Shown in pieces: positions 1 through 11,462 of a stretch of DNA of 64,000 bases (positions within the stretch are counted from its first letter, which is position 1; every line of letters starts with the position of its first letter). The stretch spans positions 5,055,816 to 5,119,815 of the forward strand of contig OX336337.1 of the NCBI GenBank assembly GCA_946902875.1, read 5' to 3'. Position numbers and translations under genes: made by a program. The notes beneath the pieces were generated by a model. It did no database searches. It saw only the letters and a program-made list of their open reading frames with translations, and was not told where the DNA came from. The stretch comes from Nematopogon swammerdamellus (Eukaryota > Arthropoda > Insecta > Lepidoptera > Adelidae).

Positions 1-1470
1 GCATGCAACCAAAGAAAATAAAACAGCCTTAGGTTTGGTTGTGGTAGCCAAATTAGGCAGAGTCTTCACAAACAGTTAGGCTGGATGCAACCCAAACCCG
101 TGCTTGGTTTGCATTTTGCCGAACATTTTGGCTGCGTGCAGCATGATTTGGCAGTATGCAACAGAAGAAAAGAAAAATAGCCTAAGATTTGTCTGTGTTA
201 GTCAAATTAGACGTGATTCGATAAATTTGAGCAGCATTTAGCTTAACGATAAGAGTACTATGTATTATAATAAGTGTTAAACAATTTTGGGCTGTTGTAA
301 TTTATAATAAGATAAAATAATAATAGTACGCTTTATGGTACGTTTATTTTGCAAGGGCGGACTTATTGCCTCAGGCAATTTCTCCCAGGCAACCTCGGAT
401 TACCTCACATTATTTCTCCATTACGGTAGCACGTTAATTCATGTTTAGTTAATATGTTCATATTTATGCAACGTGTGTATGTTTTATAGGTGTGTTTTTG
501 CAAAACTATGGTACGACAAGCCGTACGTTTTTGTTCCTGTACCCAAAGCCTGTACCTCGTTCTTTAGCCAAGATGCTGTTATGCTGTTCTAGCCACGTAA
601 AAAGCTACTTCAGGCAAACTTTGGCTATCCATAGGCTAATAACAATTAGCCAATTTCGATTGAAGAGCACAACCAAACTTATTTTGCATAAACTTTGTTA
701 CGACAAGCACAACGGTTTTGTTCATGTAACTTATTATTGGGCTAAAAGGCTGTTATGCTGTCGTAGCCATTAGGTTAGCTGTACAAACTAAACTTTTGGC
801 TGCTGGTAGACAAAACAGAGTTACCCAAAATCGATTGTCTAACACAGCATAATGGATTAAGCTAAAACAACATAACTTTTGTAATTAGCAGCAAATATTT
901 GGGAAAAAATTGAGTAGCCGAACTTTTGTGCTACTTCATTTTTTTCAGTGAATCCAACGACATCTCATATTTATTAAAATCCATCAAACCGTTTAGGCTA
1001 CAGGATGTGAGTTGTGACACACAAATAGACATACACTCGAAAAACATAACCCTCATTTTTTTCGCGCAGTCGTAAAAATCTACGTTCTCCAAACAAATAT
1101 AACGAAGGTATTTGAAACTATACTTGTAGTAGGTAGTTAGGTACACATGTCTACGTTACGTAGATAATGCCTACAACCAAAGAGATTAATTAATAAATTG
1201 TCTTTGCCTCCAACCCATAGACTATATAATATTATATAAGTGGTACCTACATCGTGGTACATAGGTACCCTATGTACTGAATGCTACAACCGTATTCGTC
1301 TGTTCGCAAACTTTATAAGAACCTAATCTCACCTAATTGTAAAACTAGCTGCGGCTTCGCTCGCCTTAAAGTCGAAAAAAAAACCAGCAAACCTGAGTCT
1401 TTAATAAAATTAAACCTTTATAAAGTCGGCAAGTGTTCGAAACGGCATCTTACTACTAAACTAAGTACCT
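1..1470. other. Intergenic, no gene seen
   Basis: AT-rich DNA with only short random open frames. Words such as GGCTGTTATGCTGT and AAATTAGGC recur imperfectly between 1 and 900, which suggests an old, decayed local repeat, but no unit boundary can be drawn. Around 1345-1372 there is a short piece resembling the dispersed CTAGCTNNGGCTTCGCTCG repeat that is better preserved at 8205. Confidence 0.5.
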
Positions 1471-1708
1471 AGGTAGAGTGTTTTCATTTTACGAAGGCAC
1501 GAGGGGTATGAGGCAGGGAGTGGTGTGAGACCGCGCGGAGCTCAGTAGGGAACTACTCGGTTCGACGGAGCGACGCGGAGACGTGTAGAACGTGTGTACC
1601 GACCTGGCATCGAGTTCGTTCTCTAGCTCCGCGCCGCGCGCGGTAGTCTGTCGCACCACTTTCTACCTCGTACCCCGCGTGCCTTCGTAAAATGAAAACA
1701 CTCTACCT
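1471..1708. mobile_element. MITE with TIRs (copy 1)
   Basis: Non-coding element of about 238 bp. The left end reads AGGTAGAGTGTTTTCATTTT and the right end is its reverse complement; the inverted similarity continues inward for about 60 bp. The GC-rich centre contrasts with AT-rich flanks. A second copy lies at 58836-59038. The TIRs begin after TA, which suggests a TA target, but the family was not identified. Confidence 0.8.
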
Positions 1709-2832
1709 ATTGATTTTCCTGTTTCGCCACCTTAGGCCAAATGTAAACTGTCGGTGAACACCTTTCAACTGTATGAAATCGGGCACCATTACCTATACCT
1801 ATCTTTATGAAGTTTACATCAGTGTGTAAGTACGGTTCAGTTTGACACTTTATACTATTAGTATTAGTCCCACTAGACAGATATTTTTGGCTAGACAATA
1901 TTGCTGAATATATTTTTAAACTTATTGTTTATGATATAAACATTCATCAGCGACAACCCGATGGCTACAAGTTAGATAGGGTTATTGCCCATTAGGCAAT
2001 TTAACGTGATTTCATAAACAATTTATTGCTGGAAGTATGTAACCTTCAACTTTTATAGTTTTGAAGTTAATGTTATAAATATTATGTTTTCGTCGGTGCG
2101 TGTGTCCGTTCCCTTTAACTCGAGAGCAGCTCAAGCGCTTTAAAGGTCAAAATCTTAAATTATAAAATAACTGTATTAGCTTTAAGAATAAATTACTTTA
2201 ATGTCTTAATTTTTAGCTAACTCGTCCCACTGCACCCAAGTTTATAATTAAAACGCTAGCTATATTTTTTTATGTTTCTTATCAGCATCCTGTTCGATTT
2301 TCCAATTAAATCTGCTCAATTCGAAGTTAAAACGTGCGTTTAATTTAATTATTATTCACAGATATTATATACATTTGTTAGTTCATCATCCTTCTGATGC
2401 GATATAATACCTCTTTATGAACTTAAAATAATTTTGTACAAACAAAATGTCGCCCGGTTAGGAAGGGAATATCTTTGTCCTGTCACAGATTTTGCGACAT
2501 CATTGCCGAACACCGGAGATTGCAGCGTCGTCGTCCGTCACTCGTCTCGTCACCCACCACATGAAACACATCCTCGTGTCCACAGGACGATTTTACATTT
2601 ATGAAAAATCGTCACAAAGCCATTTTGTCTTCGCTGCAGCATATTTGTCCGCTTTGATACTGGCGGCGGCGACGCTTCGCTCGCTGAACGAGATTTCGGG
2701 ATGGTGCTGGTGGTGTTATTGGCTCTATTTGATTCCTCACTGACGTGGCACCAAGTTCACCCGGTTGACATCACGGATGTTGTTGTAGGTGATGTAGCCA
2801 ACCGTGCCAGTTTCCATAAAAGATTATTATAG
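1709..2832. other. Intergenic with a SINE tail fragment
   Basis: No convincing exon. About 2740-2830 matches the 3' end of the SINE-A family described at 59346: the CACTGACGTGGCACC, TTCACCCGG, GATGTTGTAGGTGATGTAG and TTTCCATAAAA words are present. The 83-codon frame at 2492-2743 runs into this fragment and has no family resemblance. Confidence 0.5.
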
Positions 2833-3661
2833 TATATAAGGTGCTTCGTTATTTATGTAAAAAATTTCGGTAGGGTTACATTAGACACTCAAATAAACAC
2901 GTTACGCAAAAAAATTATATGTTTTTAGCATTACTTTTCGATAAATTTAACAAATCATGTTTGCTACCTAAACATTAAAAGGATCAACCTGTGTGTAACA
3001 GTAGGTAACTTGCATTGTACGGGGTCAATGACCGTACTATGTTCTAACGCAGAACAGCTGTTTGTTGTAAGTAAGTCACAAGGTCACTAGACCTGTGTGT
3101 AACAGTAGGTAACTTGCATTGTACGGGGTCAATAACCGTACTATGTTCAAACGCAGAACAGCTGTTTGTTTTAAGTAAATCACAAGGTCACTAGACCTGT
3201 GTGTAACAGTAGGTAACTTGCATTGTACGGGGTCAATGACCGTACTATGTTCAAACGCAGAACAGCTGTTTGTTGTAAGTAAGTCACAAGGTCACTAGGC
3301 CTTTTGTCAGCGCTCCACCGCTCCACCGCTCTAAAACTAGCTACCCACCTACCTACCTACGTGTGCGGCGTGTGCCTAGCTGCCTACGCTTCGTGTTTGG
3401 CAAGGGTCTATAGCATGATTGGTTTTTACAGCTATTTGATTTTATATTGATTTTATATTGTAAAAACTAAACAGGACAAATTCAAGCGTAGTGTACTACC
3501 ATACGAATGATAAATAAAGAATAAAGAATAAAGAATATGTTTATAGGAGCATTTTTTCTCCTAACAAAAAAAAATTTGTTTTTCTTACGTAAAGTGTTTA
3601 TTTGAGCGCGTATGTAACCCTCCCGAAATTTTTGACATAAATAACGAAGCACCTTATATAT
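2833..3661. mobile_element. Non-autonomous TIR transposon with internal tandem repeats
   Basis: The element begins TATATAAGGTGCTTCGTTAT and ends with the inverted copy ATAACGAAGCACCTTATATA. Inverted similarity continues about 80-90 bp inward (the TTTCGGTAGGGTTACAT side against ATGTAACCCTCCCGAAA). No transposase frame is present. The interior carries three direct copies of a roughly 103-bp unit (2989-3300) and a fragment at about 3460-3535 that also occurs at 52890-52945. Confidence 0.8.
2989..3300. repeat. Three tandem ~103-bp units
   Basis: Three near-identical units, each starting ACCTGTGTGTAACAGTAGG and ending CACAAGGTCACTAG. They differ at only a few positions (for example GTCAATGACC against GTCAATAACC), so the duplication is recent. 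They lie inside the TIR transposon. Confidence 0.9.
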
Positions 3662-3982
3662 AAAATAGGCTTCAAGTCGGCGTGTCCTCCCTCATGCCCT
3701 CTGCCATCTTAGCGCTGCACAATTTATATTAATATGTTAATTGTAGTCTCTAAATGTCTCTAATTATCTCGCTAATTATGACAGTTTATGTTTCCAGCCA
3801 TACTAGTGTTCCCTCTGTGTTATGTACTTACGTAGGTATGTATGGTATGGTATGTAAGCGTCGGTACCGCTTTTTGCTTACAAACGTTACCTAAGGCATT
3901 CAGTGTCTCGCATACAGTCAAATAAATGGTGTGCAATGTACTGAATGTATGTAAAAATTGCAGGCGAGTTTTCGTAATTAAA

Positions 3983-4265
3983 AAAAAAACGGGCCAAGTG
4001 CGAATCGGACTCGCTCACCTAGGGTTCCGTACGACCACGTAATTCGCCGGTTTTTATTAGGTACTTGTTATTTTTACTCTTAGAGTTTGCACTATAATCA
4101 TACCAAGATTGACGAACGATAGAGTAAAAACAAAACGTTGAAAAAAGGATGTTTCTTGTATGGGGACCCCCCTTAATTTTAGACGGTTTTTATATGTCTT
4201 TAGGATATCCGCCATAATAACACATTCTGGCTACCTACGCGAGTCCAGCTCGCACTTTGCCGTTT
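3983..4265 (+). repeat. Dispersed repeat of the GGCCAAGTGCGA type
   Basis: Starts near CGGGCCAAGTGCGAATCGGA, followed by AGGGTTCCGTACG, and contains TTCTTGTATGGGGACCCCCC and GATATCCGCCATAATAACAC. The same ordered words recur at 6500-6790, 9040-9200, 13430-13710, 31905-32235, 42415-42680, 50780-51180, 60685-60960 and 61330-61535. In complete copies the far end has a (GACA)n run and GTAATAGGGTCCCGTA...GGAACCCTAAAA. The class is not assigned. Confidence 0.7.
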
Positions 4266-4269
4266 TTTT

Positions 4270-5689
4270 TTTCTATTTTATTTTGTTTAACTATAGTTTG
4301 GCAGACGTTCTTGTTTGGCAGGTCCTCCACCAGAAACTGTGAACCTATAATTTGATCTATCCAACCACACATAAATAGATAGTTCTCAAGGTAAACGTGA
4401 AATACCGACAACCTACAATTACCGTAATCTCAGGAAGTTCGTTTCTTCACAATATTTACGTACTTAGTTAGGCACCTACGTCTACGTTCTACGTATACGT
4501 TCAGAGACCACACCTCGCGCCTTAGCCAGATAGACATCATTATTGCATAGTGAACTAATTCACCTGTGTTTGAAAGGTGGACATACTTATAAGTACCGAA
4601 TTAAACACTAGAAGCGGCAAAGCGTGATGAAACTTGTTACCCGTCGGCCAACAAATGTACGTGCCTTCACGTGCTGTATTGTCAATATTGTCATACACAC
4701 TTTCAAAAGATCGCATTACGAACCATCTCATGCTATTAATGCGCGAATGCTCCAAACTCGCGTATTTGCGGACATAAGACATGCATAAGACGGTAAGGTG
4801 TACCATATAATATATAACACAAGCAGTCTGTCTGTAGGTTGACAAATCTATATTAATTCGAAAATACTATTTGTGTTTGTCGAGGCATTTGTTGTTATTT
4901 TATTTTACTGTGTGACCGATTGTGATTTGACGAACATTTTATAATTCTATAATTATTTTTTGTTACAATGTTTAATGTGTTGTATTTAATCTAACTTGAC
5001 TATTTGAAAATATTGGAGGTACCCAAATATCTAAACCAACTGTATTTGTTTACGTGTGTGAAATTTTATATTATGATAAAGAAATACAATACAATACAAG
5101 CAACAGTCATTGTGAAATCAGTTTATACGCTCCTTTGGTCGATTACATGTTTGTTCGGGAGTGATGTATGAGAAAGACTCATCTAGTACTATCAGTGCTA
5201 TAAGAAAGTATAGGAGGTCGCACTTGCTTGCTACTATGGAACCTGTTACGTTTGACTACATCCCGAGGTATACTTAGGTACATCTTATTCTTTTACAAGA
5301 TTATCTCATGTAGTTACTTTAACGACAATTAATTGTTTTATAGTACCTACCTAGATTAAGCAACGGACCTTGGCGATTGCTGAACGTATAGACGCAAATA
5401 ACACCCCCCGAGATGCCCGAGTAATTTATCTATCAGTTATCTATCTATCACTCTCATTACTAGGTAATTCGTCATTTGTGGACGTCAAACCATCTGGTAA
5501 AAAAAGGTTAGGGTGTCGTGATAGTTAAGGGATGTGGGTGGGACCTCATTTAAAATTATACAGGATGTTTCAGGATAGGGGTTCGTAACTTCAGGGTTCG
5601 AAAGGGTTCCATATTTGAAGAGGAAAAGCTGTGAAAACTTTTTCCCAGATTCGGTCATTTTATAGTACTTTTTGGTGAAAATAGTTTCA
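4270..5689. other. Intergenic, nothing recognised
   Basis: AT-rich sequence with short frames on both strands (for example 4555-4845 minus, 96 codons) that lack splice context, codon bias or family resemblance. No tRNA and no element ends were identified. Confidence 0.4.
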
Positions 5690-5880
5690 TTAAGAATTGG
5701 TGGACGGTTAATGTTAGCCTTTAAATCTCTTAATCGTTTCATTAAGATTTAGTGGACGGTTAATGTTAGCCTTTAAATCTCTTAATCGTTTCATTAAGAA
5801 TTGGTGGACGGTTAATGTTAGCCTTTAAATCTCTTAATCGTTTCATTAAGATTTGGTGGACGGTTAATGTTAGCCTTTAT
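5690..5880. repeat. ~61-bp tandem repeat, about three units
   Basis: Direct repeats of TTCATTAAGAATTGGTGGAC followed by GGTTAATGTTAGCCTTTAAA and a link CTCTTAATCG. Units differ only at a base or two (AATTGG, ATTTAG, ATTTGG). Confidence 0.9.
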
Positions 5881-6307
5881 TAAATAAGAATAAAATCGCT
5901 AACTCATGGATAGAAATGGGTTTGTCGCATACTTAACTAGTAGAATTGAACTGCATATAAGTATATTTCTAATACTAAAAGTTCAATGAAATCAAAAGAA
6001 AAAGGGGACTAGGTCCTTGCGCTCCCTAGATCTAGACAGCACTGTTGCCCAATCTCCCCATACTCACTGTCCATCAAGTTTTTAATATAATTTTCAATTG
6101 TTGTATGAAAAAAAAATTGGCATTTCGATTTGAGTTATAAGGATTTTTTTGTTCTTCTAATAATTAGTACTTTCTATTCCTGAAGTTTCTCAAGCCCATC
6201 CTGAAACAACCTGTAATATTGTGCTTATTTGTGTAAAATATTTTTGTAGCAATAAAATCATATTATTTTCTATATATCTAAACACACACCTTTCTGAATT
6301 GTTACAG

Positions 6308-6436
6308 GACAGACAGCAGACGTTGGCACTCAGGAAGTCGGCCCCGCCCGCGGCGGTGTACAGCAACGATGATTCCAAGAAAACAACACCGGCCGCAGCG
6401 TGGACGCCGGCCGAGAGACCGCCCCCACCGCCGCCC
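6308..6436 (+). CDS. Exon: proline-rich segment
   Basis: Acceptor TTGTTACAG before 6308 and donor GTTAGT at 6437. The 43 codons start DRQQTLALRKSAPP and end in six prolines. Phase 0 on both sides. Confidence 0.72.
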
Positions 6437-8070
6437 GTTAGTACTGTTGTGTTGTCATATCATATATCTGTTGGGTTGGCATATGCAATGTAGCTATGCC
6501 TTTTTCAATGTTTTAGGTTTCCGTATCCGTGAAGCCTATTACTAAGCCAACGCTGTCTGTCTGTCCGTCTGTCTGTCTGTCCACCCGTCCGATGGCTGTG
6601 TCTTTGGAACCGTCATCATCAGAATATGGTGTTATTATGGCGGATATAACAACAAACAATAAAAATAGAAATATTAAAAATTAAGGGGGGCCCCCATACA
6701 AGAAACGTGTTTTTTCAACGTTTTTTTTTGTAGTGTGGAAACCTTTGTGCGCTAGTCCGACTTTCACTTGGCCGGGTTTTACGTTTCCGTGCCCCGTACG
6801 GAAAGTTGAAAGCTGCAACTGTACTTAAATAAAATGTATGTATGGTTTTGTGAATTCCAGATGCCGATTGCAGAAAACGGTGACCACAAACCATCAGTCC
6901 TGAAGAACGGACACAGCAAAACCAACGGCGTAAACGGAATAAACGGAAAGGCGCACCAGATCCTGAACGGAAACGTCGTCACGAATGGAGCTTTAAAGCG
7001 AACACCAACTCCAGACTATGAGTCTTCTAACATCGAGTCTTTAACCGCCAAGTTGAAGCTCAAAACTCATCCTGAGGAGACTTGCGAAGTAGACTCGATC
7101 GAGTCCTACAAAATGAGGAATCCATCTTCACCCCAACCCAAGCCGCCTTCGACATACTTCAGACGGTCACCTAACAGCACGGCCACAATGAAGAAGACCG
7201 GTAGGCCGGTGTCGATAACCATAGGCGAATACCCCTCAAGGACAATGAGAAAGGAGCCGTCGAAGCTAGACTTCCTGAACGGCGAGAGCAAATTGAATGG
7301 CGAAATGGATAAGAATGAGGTACCGATCGCGGGCAGGCTGCAGTCTGAGCTGGCAATGACCTTGTCGAGATCTAATTTGCGGAAGAAGACTGAACTATTG
7401 GTGAGTATTAACGTGCTTATAGCTTTAACAACGATTGACAATCTCGATAAACGTTTGCACCTCAACGTGAATGGTATCATCTTAAAAATAAACGTAGATA
7501 GATACATATCAGAACTCGAGAATAAGTTTTTATCAAATGACGAGCGTTATTATGGTAATCCCAAGTTGTTGGGGCTATTCCTAAATTGACTCTGTTGCAC
7601 ATAGGAGCGAGTTTGGGTCTATTTGTTTTGTGCCCAGTTTCAAGTCTTGGAGTTACAATAATGTGTGATCTGATCTTGACCTTTGAACGACGGAGAAGAC
7701 AAAAAGTGCGGGTCGTGTGTTATCTTGTCAAATGCTATTTTCATGCTGATCCCAATATAATTTGCAGGCTAATAAGTTAGATAGTAACGGGAAGATCCCC
7801 GTAGCCGATATCAACAACAGTAGCGACGAAAGCGAACCGGCTCAAGATAAAAACTTCCAGAAGCGATACGGCAACAATATACTGCCGACACCACCGCAGA
7901 TTTGCATACCCAAGGTACCGGTCGTGAAGACCAACTCGCACTTCGTAAGCCAGCACATAGCGATGCTCGCCGGCCGAGTGACCAGCGAGGTCAAGCAAGA
8001 CGACAACTCGCAAACACCTGTAAATAAACAGCAAGAAAATAGGAAACAAATAAGCTTCGATCGAGTGTAA
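6308..8070 (+). CDS. 3' end of a proline-rich, WH2-like protein gene (three exons)
   Basis: Three exons joined in phase 0 (6308-6436, 6861-7400, 7768-8070) encode the last 323 residues of a protein whose 5' exons lie left of, or unrecognised in, the window. Visible features: a Pro run (ERPPPPPP) at the end of the first exon; an Asn/Gly-rich stretch (NGHSKTNGVNGINGK); a block RPVSITIGEYPS; and LQSELAMTLSRSNLRKKTE, which resembles an actin-binding WH2 motif (amphipathic helix followed by LRKKTE). The tail is polar and ends FDRV. Poly-Pro next to a WH2-like motif suggests an actin regulator, perhaps of the forked/espin type, but I do not recognise the family. Possible poly(A) signals lie at 9774 and 9984. 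Exons are coding-like in codon use and borders. Confidence 0.75.
6500..6790 (-). repeat. Dispersed repeat of the GGCCAAGTGCGA type, reverse copy
   Basis: Lies in the intron between the first two exons of the proline-rich gene. Contains AAGCCTATTACTAAGCC, a (GTCT)n run and ends near CACTTGGCCGGGTTTT; it is the reverse complement of the 3983 family. Confidence 0.7.
6861..7400 (+). CDS. Exon: low-complexity and WH2-like segment
   Basis: Acceptor GAATTCCAG at 6852-6860 and donor GTGAGT at 7401. The 180 codons start MPIAENGDHKPS and end LRKKTELL. The exon starts with ATG by chance or as an internal start; phase 0 continuity with the exon before argues that it is internal. Confidence 0.8.
7768..8070 (+). 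CDS. Terminal exon
   Basis: Acceptor ATTTGCAG at 7760-7767; 100 codons starting ANKLDSNGKIPVAD, then TAA at 8068-8070. It contains ILPTPPQICIPKVPVVKTN and is followed by probable 3' UTR with repeat insertions. Confidence 0.78.
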   Translation, partial: ANKLDSNGKIPVADINNSSDESEPAQDKNFQKRYGNNILPTPPQICIPKVPVVKTNSHFVSQHIAMLAGRVTSEVKQDDNSQTPVNKQQENRKQISFDRV

Positions 8071-8204
8071 GAAATATGGAAATTCTATGGAAGCTTGAAG
8101 GGGCTAGCGGTTGAGCACAATTTGTAAATACTTTACACACTGTAATTTTGTAGTGGTTGGTGTGGTTGTATTTGGTGATGGCTTATTGTGATTTATTATT
8201 TAAC

Positions 8205-8600
8205 TAGCTTTTGCCCGCGGCTTCGTTCGCATGAAATTCGTATTTAAAAAGAAGAAAATAAGTAAGCCCGCTAACCTTTATTTCGGCGCTAGGAACAATT
8301 CGGTTTGTATGAGAGCCGCATCTTAGCGTAACCGGAACTGAATTTTATTTAGTCTATTCTATGTCCCGTTTAGGTAAATGTGCTTGTACTATGTTTCATA
8401 GAATTCGGATGTTCGGTTTAAGAGTTATGGAGGAACATACATACATACATACATACAGAAAAGATTTTTAAAAATCGTCAATTTTGTTTTAGTATCATAA
8501 ATAGAGTCTACAAACGCAATATCTCATAAAACAAAGTAACTTACTCCATTAGTATTTATTAGTATGTATTATTTGGTGATGGGTTATTATGATTTATCAT
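8205..8600 (+). mobile_element. Lepidopteran dispersed element with (CATA)n
   Basis: Starts CTAGCTTTTGCCCGCGGCTT, continues through a GAGAGCCGCATCTTAGCGTA segment, a short (CATA)n run at 8440-8456 and AAAACAAAGTAACTTACTCC. A reverse copy of the same arrangement lies at about 61660-62040. Similar starts occur at 39279. Possibly Helitron-derived, but no conserved Helitron 3' hairpin was verified. Confidence 0.6.
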
Positions 8601-8689
8601 TTAAAGTGTGAGAGTTAGGGCCCCTGAGCCGTATTATCAGTGTGAACTAGATAGATCTATTGTGATCTCTCAATTTTTCTGACAAGATA

Positions 8690-8885
8690 ACGTGCTAACA
8701 GCAAGTAAGGCATGCAGACCCACCTGCTGCTTGACTCGGGTGGAAGGATCGTGCCTAAGTGAGAGGTAGCTAGCCTGTCGCTTTATTAGCACGGCATCTC
8801 GTCTTAGTCGCCTTTTACGACTTGCACGGGGAGAGATACAGTGGGGCTATGCTTTTTAAGTACCGGCCCCACACTGTACAAATTG
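8690..8885 (-). mobile_element. Dispersed element with CCCCACTGCATCTCTCCCCG core
   Basis: The reverse strand reads from GTACAGTGTGGGGCCGGTAC through the AGCCCCACTG/CTCTCCCCGTGCA core and AAGGCGACTAAG to GGACAAG..GGCACGATCC. Related copies: 14470-14645, 21715-21800, 29690-29840, 46560-46640, 48368-48455, 50150-50300 and 52000-52075. In three of these the core lies directly upstream of a SINE-A body. Confidence 0.65.
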
Positions 8886-9039
8886 GTGATGGCTTATTAT
8901 TTTGAAGTTTTAATTCTTTTTTCCTGGGTAGCAGAATGTAAACCTCCCCTTAGTGGAAATACACTCTCCAAAAATAAACCTTTCTGCATCTTCAGAGCAC
9001 CGCCGAGTTTGGCATGATACACGCACGCTGAACATGAAA

Positions 9040-9205
9040 ATTATCACTAAAATAATATAACACATATTCTGTGAAAATTTCAACGGGCTACCTATTACGG
9101 TTCAAGAGATACAGCCCTCGGACAGACGGACGGACGGACGGACAGACAGACGTTGTAGGCTTAGTAATAGGGTCCCGTACCGGATACGGAACCCTAAAAA
9201 TAAAT
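9040..9205 (+). repeat. Dispersed repeat of the GGCCAAGTGCGA type, 3' part
   Basis: ATTCTGTGAAAATTTCAACG, a (GGAC)n run and GTAATAGGGTCCCGTACCGG match the 3' part of the 3983 family. Confidence 0.75.
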
Positions 9206-10140
9206 CTATTGTCGTTCAGACAATTTTTTTTTACCTATATAGCTGTTTCCGCCTGTCTTCTCTAAATGAGTCCTAGTTTCTGCAAAAATAATGCCTACCT
9301 ACTTATAAAATTAATTGTCTTGCATTGCGCTATGTACAAATTTCTACTGCGAGTAGAAATTTTCTGAGCGCAAAACACCGCGCAAAATGCTCGTTACGTT
9401 ACGTCGAAGTACCTACAACACATTTTACACATTGTACACATTTTACGCGGAAAAAACTACGCCCAGTGTGGCGCTAGGTTAATTTCACGGAATTAGCGTT
9501 TCAGTAACTTCGGTACTAACTAACGTTTAAATTATTTCCAGAATGATGGCGACCGCTGATCAGTGATCAACACATCAGTCGTCGAATATTGCAGCGAAAA
9601 TGGTACCTTTCGAGAAGACTGGATATTTTCTATGAAAAATTTATAATTTATTTGCGCAGTTTTGAATCGCTGCCACGAATAAGATTCATATTGAAGTACA
9701 TGTTGTAGTGAATTTGCGAATTTTTTTAGAGATAAACGAATATTTTGAATACGACTGAAACGGTTTATGCTCAATAAAAGCTCTTCTCGTTTAGAGTTTC
9801 AATAGTATTTTTCTGAAGTGTGTATTTTATTTTAAGTCAGTATGTTGTATTGTATTAGCTGTAGGTATAATTATGTACCAAAGCATGTATTTGATGAATG
9901 TTTTATGTATTGTTTCATGTAAGTATTTGATGAATATTTCAGTTTGTGTAAATAGAAAAAATCTTGAGTAAAATTATAATGTTTTCTATGCAATAAAATG
10001 CCTTGAGTGCCACGTGTTCTAATTTGCCTTTGAAAGTAAAATTCGTATTTTGTAAATGTTATTCACAGAACTAAGTCATAAGAAGCTCTTACCAATAAAA
10101 TATTTAAAAGTCTGCACTAGTTTTCTTTATAAAATTTTTT
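9206..10140. other. Non-coding; possible distal 3' UTR
   Basis: No exon-like frame. AATAAA signals at 9774 and 9984 could serve the gene ending at 8070 if its 3' UTR is long, but two dispersed elements lie between, so this is only a possibility. Confidence 0.35.
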
Positions 10141-10142
10141 TT

Positions 10143-10355
10143 TATGGAAAATAACTAGGTGGTAGGCTAAAAATGTAGCAGACTGTGTTGGTAACACCGT
10201 ACTGGATGTAAGATGGCCGCATAGCGTTCTCCTCTAGTCCAGTAGTCTCCGGTATGGCACCTACCTTCTACCTAGGTGATATTGGCTGGTCGGAGCATGT
10301 GCTTTGGCCCCTCCGACTCAGCCACCCATACCGGATTACATAAAAAAAAAATACA
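10143..10355 (+). mobile_element. SINE-B, 5'-truncated
   Basis: Begins ACTAGGTGGTAGGCTAAAAA, includes GTACTGGATGTAAGATGGCC and ends GGATTACATAAAAAAAAA, as in the full copy at 38643-39050. Confidence 0.8.
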
Positions 10356-10474
10356 CATTCGTTGTTCTGTGGTTGAACCAAGTATTAAACATTAAAGTAG
10401 GTAATTATTTATATAAATTAAATTTAGCATTAAATTAACATTATTCTCATTGTCAATAAAGTAACTTATAAGTA

Positions 10475-11140
10475 CAGTACAGTTCCCGGCAGCAAATAAT
10501 GCGTGTCGAGCTTTAGGAAGATATAATCGGTTGTAGAGTCATCTCTGTCGCACGAACTCGCACGTCTCTGTGCGACAGGGACGACGCACTGCAACCGGAT
10601 TGTCACTTTCTAAAGCTCGACACGCATTATTTAACTGCCGGGAACTGTACAGTACGCGGCAGTAAATAATGCACAACGGGCTTTAGAAAGAGATCGTCCG
10701 GTAGTAGAGCGTCGTCTCTGTCGCACGAACTCGCACGTCTCTGTGCGACAGTGACAGCGCTCTACAACCCGATTGTCTCTTTCTAAAGCTCGACACACAT
10801 TATTTGACTGCCGGGAACTGTACAGTACGCGGCAGTAAATAATGCACAACGGGCTTTAGAAAGAGATCGTCCGGTAGTAGAGCGTCGTCTCTGTCGCACG
10901 AACTCGCACGTCTCTGTGCGACAGTGACAGCGCTCTACAACCCGATTGTCTCTTTCTAAAGCTCGACACACATTATTTGACTGCCGGGAACTGTACAGTA
11001 CGCGGCAGTAAATAATGCACAACGGGCTTTAGAAAGAGATCGTCCGGTAGTAGAGCGTCGTCTCTGTCGCACGAACTCGCACGTCTCTGTGCGACAGGGA
11101 CGGCGCTCTACAACCCGATTGTCTCTTTCCAAAGCTCTTC
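10475..11140. repeat. Four tandem 173-bp palindromic MITE units
   Basis: Units start at about 10477, 10650, 10823 and 10996; the exact 173-bp spacing is visible from CAGTACGCGGCAGTAAATAA. Each unit is itself an imperfect palindrome: AATAATGCACAACGGGCTTT on the left and TTTCTAAAGCTCGACACACA on the right, around TCTGTCGCACGAACTCGCAC. A solitary copy lies at 13845-14010. Confidence 0.9.
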
Positions 11141-11167
11141 TGCTAAAGCTTTCTATACAGGTACTGT

Positions 11168-11216
11168 TTAGCTCAGAGTAAAAATACTAAAGTAGTATTT
11201 TTACTCTGAGCTGTTT
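11168..11216. repeat. Perfect hairpin
   Basis: AGCTCAGAGTAAAAATACT is followed by a short loop and its exact reverse complement. It lies just after the palindromic tandem array. Confidence 0.85.
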
Positions 11217-11462
11217 AGTTATTTAGACTCCACAATACTCGTGACAATACAAACGAAAAATGAATTGTCATTTTGACACGTGCGTCAATCGTTATGTATG
11301 ACGTGGTATGACACATAATGCCTTCATTAGGGCGCATTCAAAAATTGCTGTGTGATGAATATTGCCAATTCGAAGACACGGTCTTGATCGAAAGTCCATT
11401 CGCTGAGACCACGCGCGATGGACGCGGCCTGGAACAAGTGCATTTGGGTTTGTGGTTGCTGA

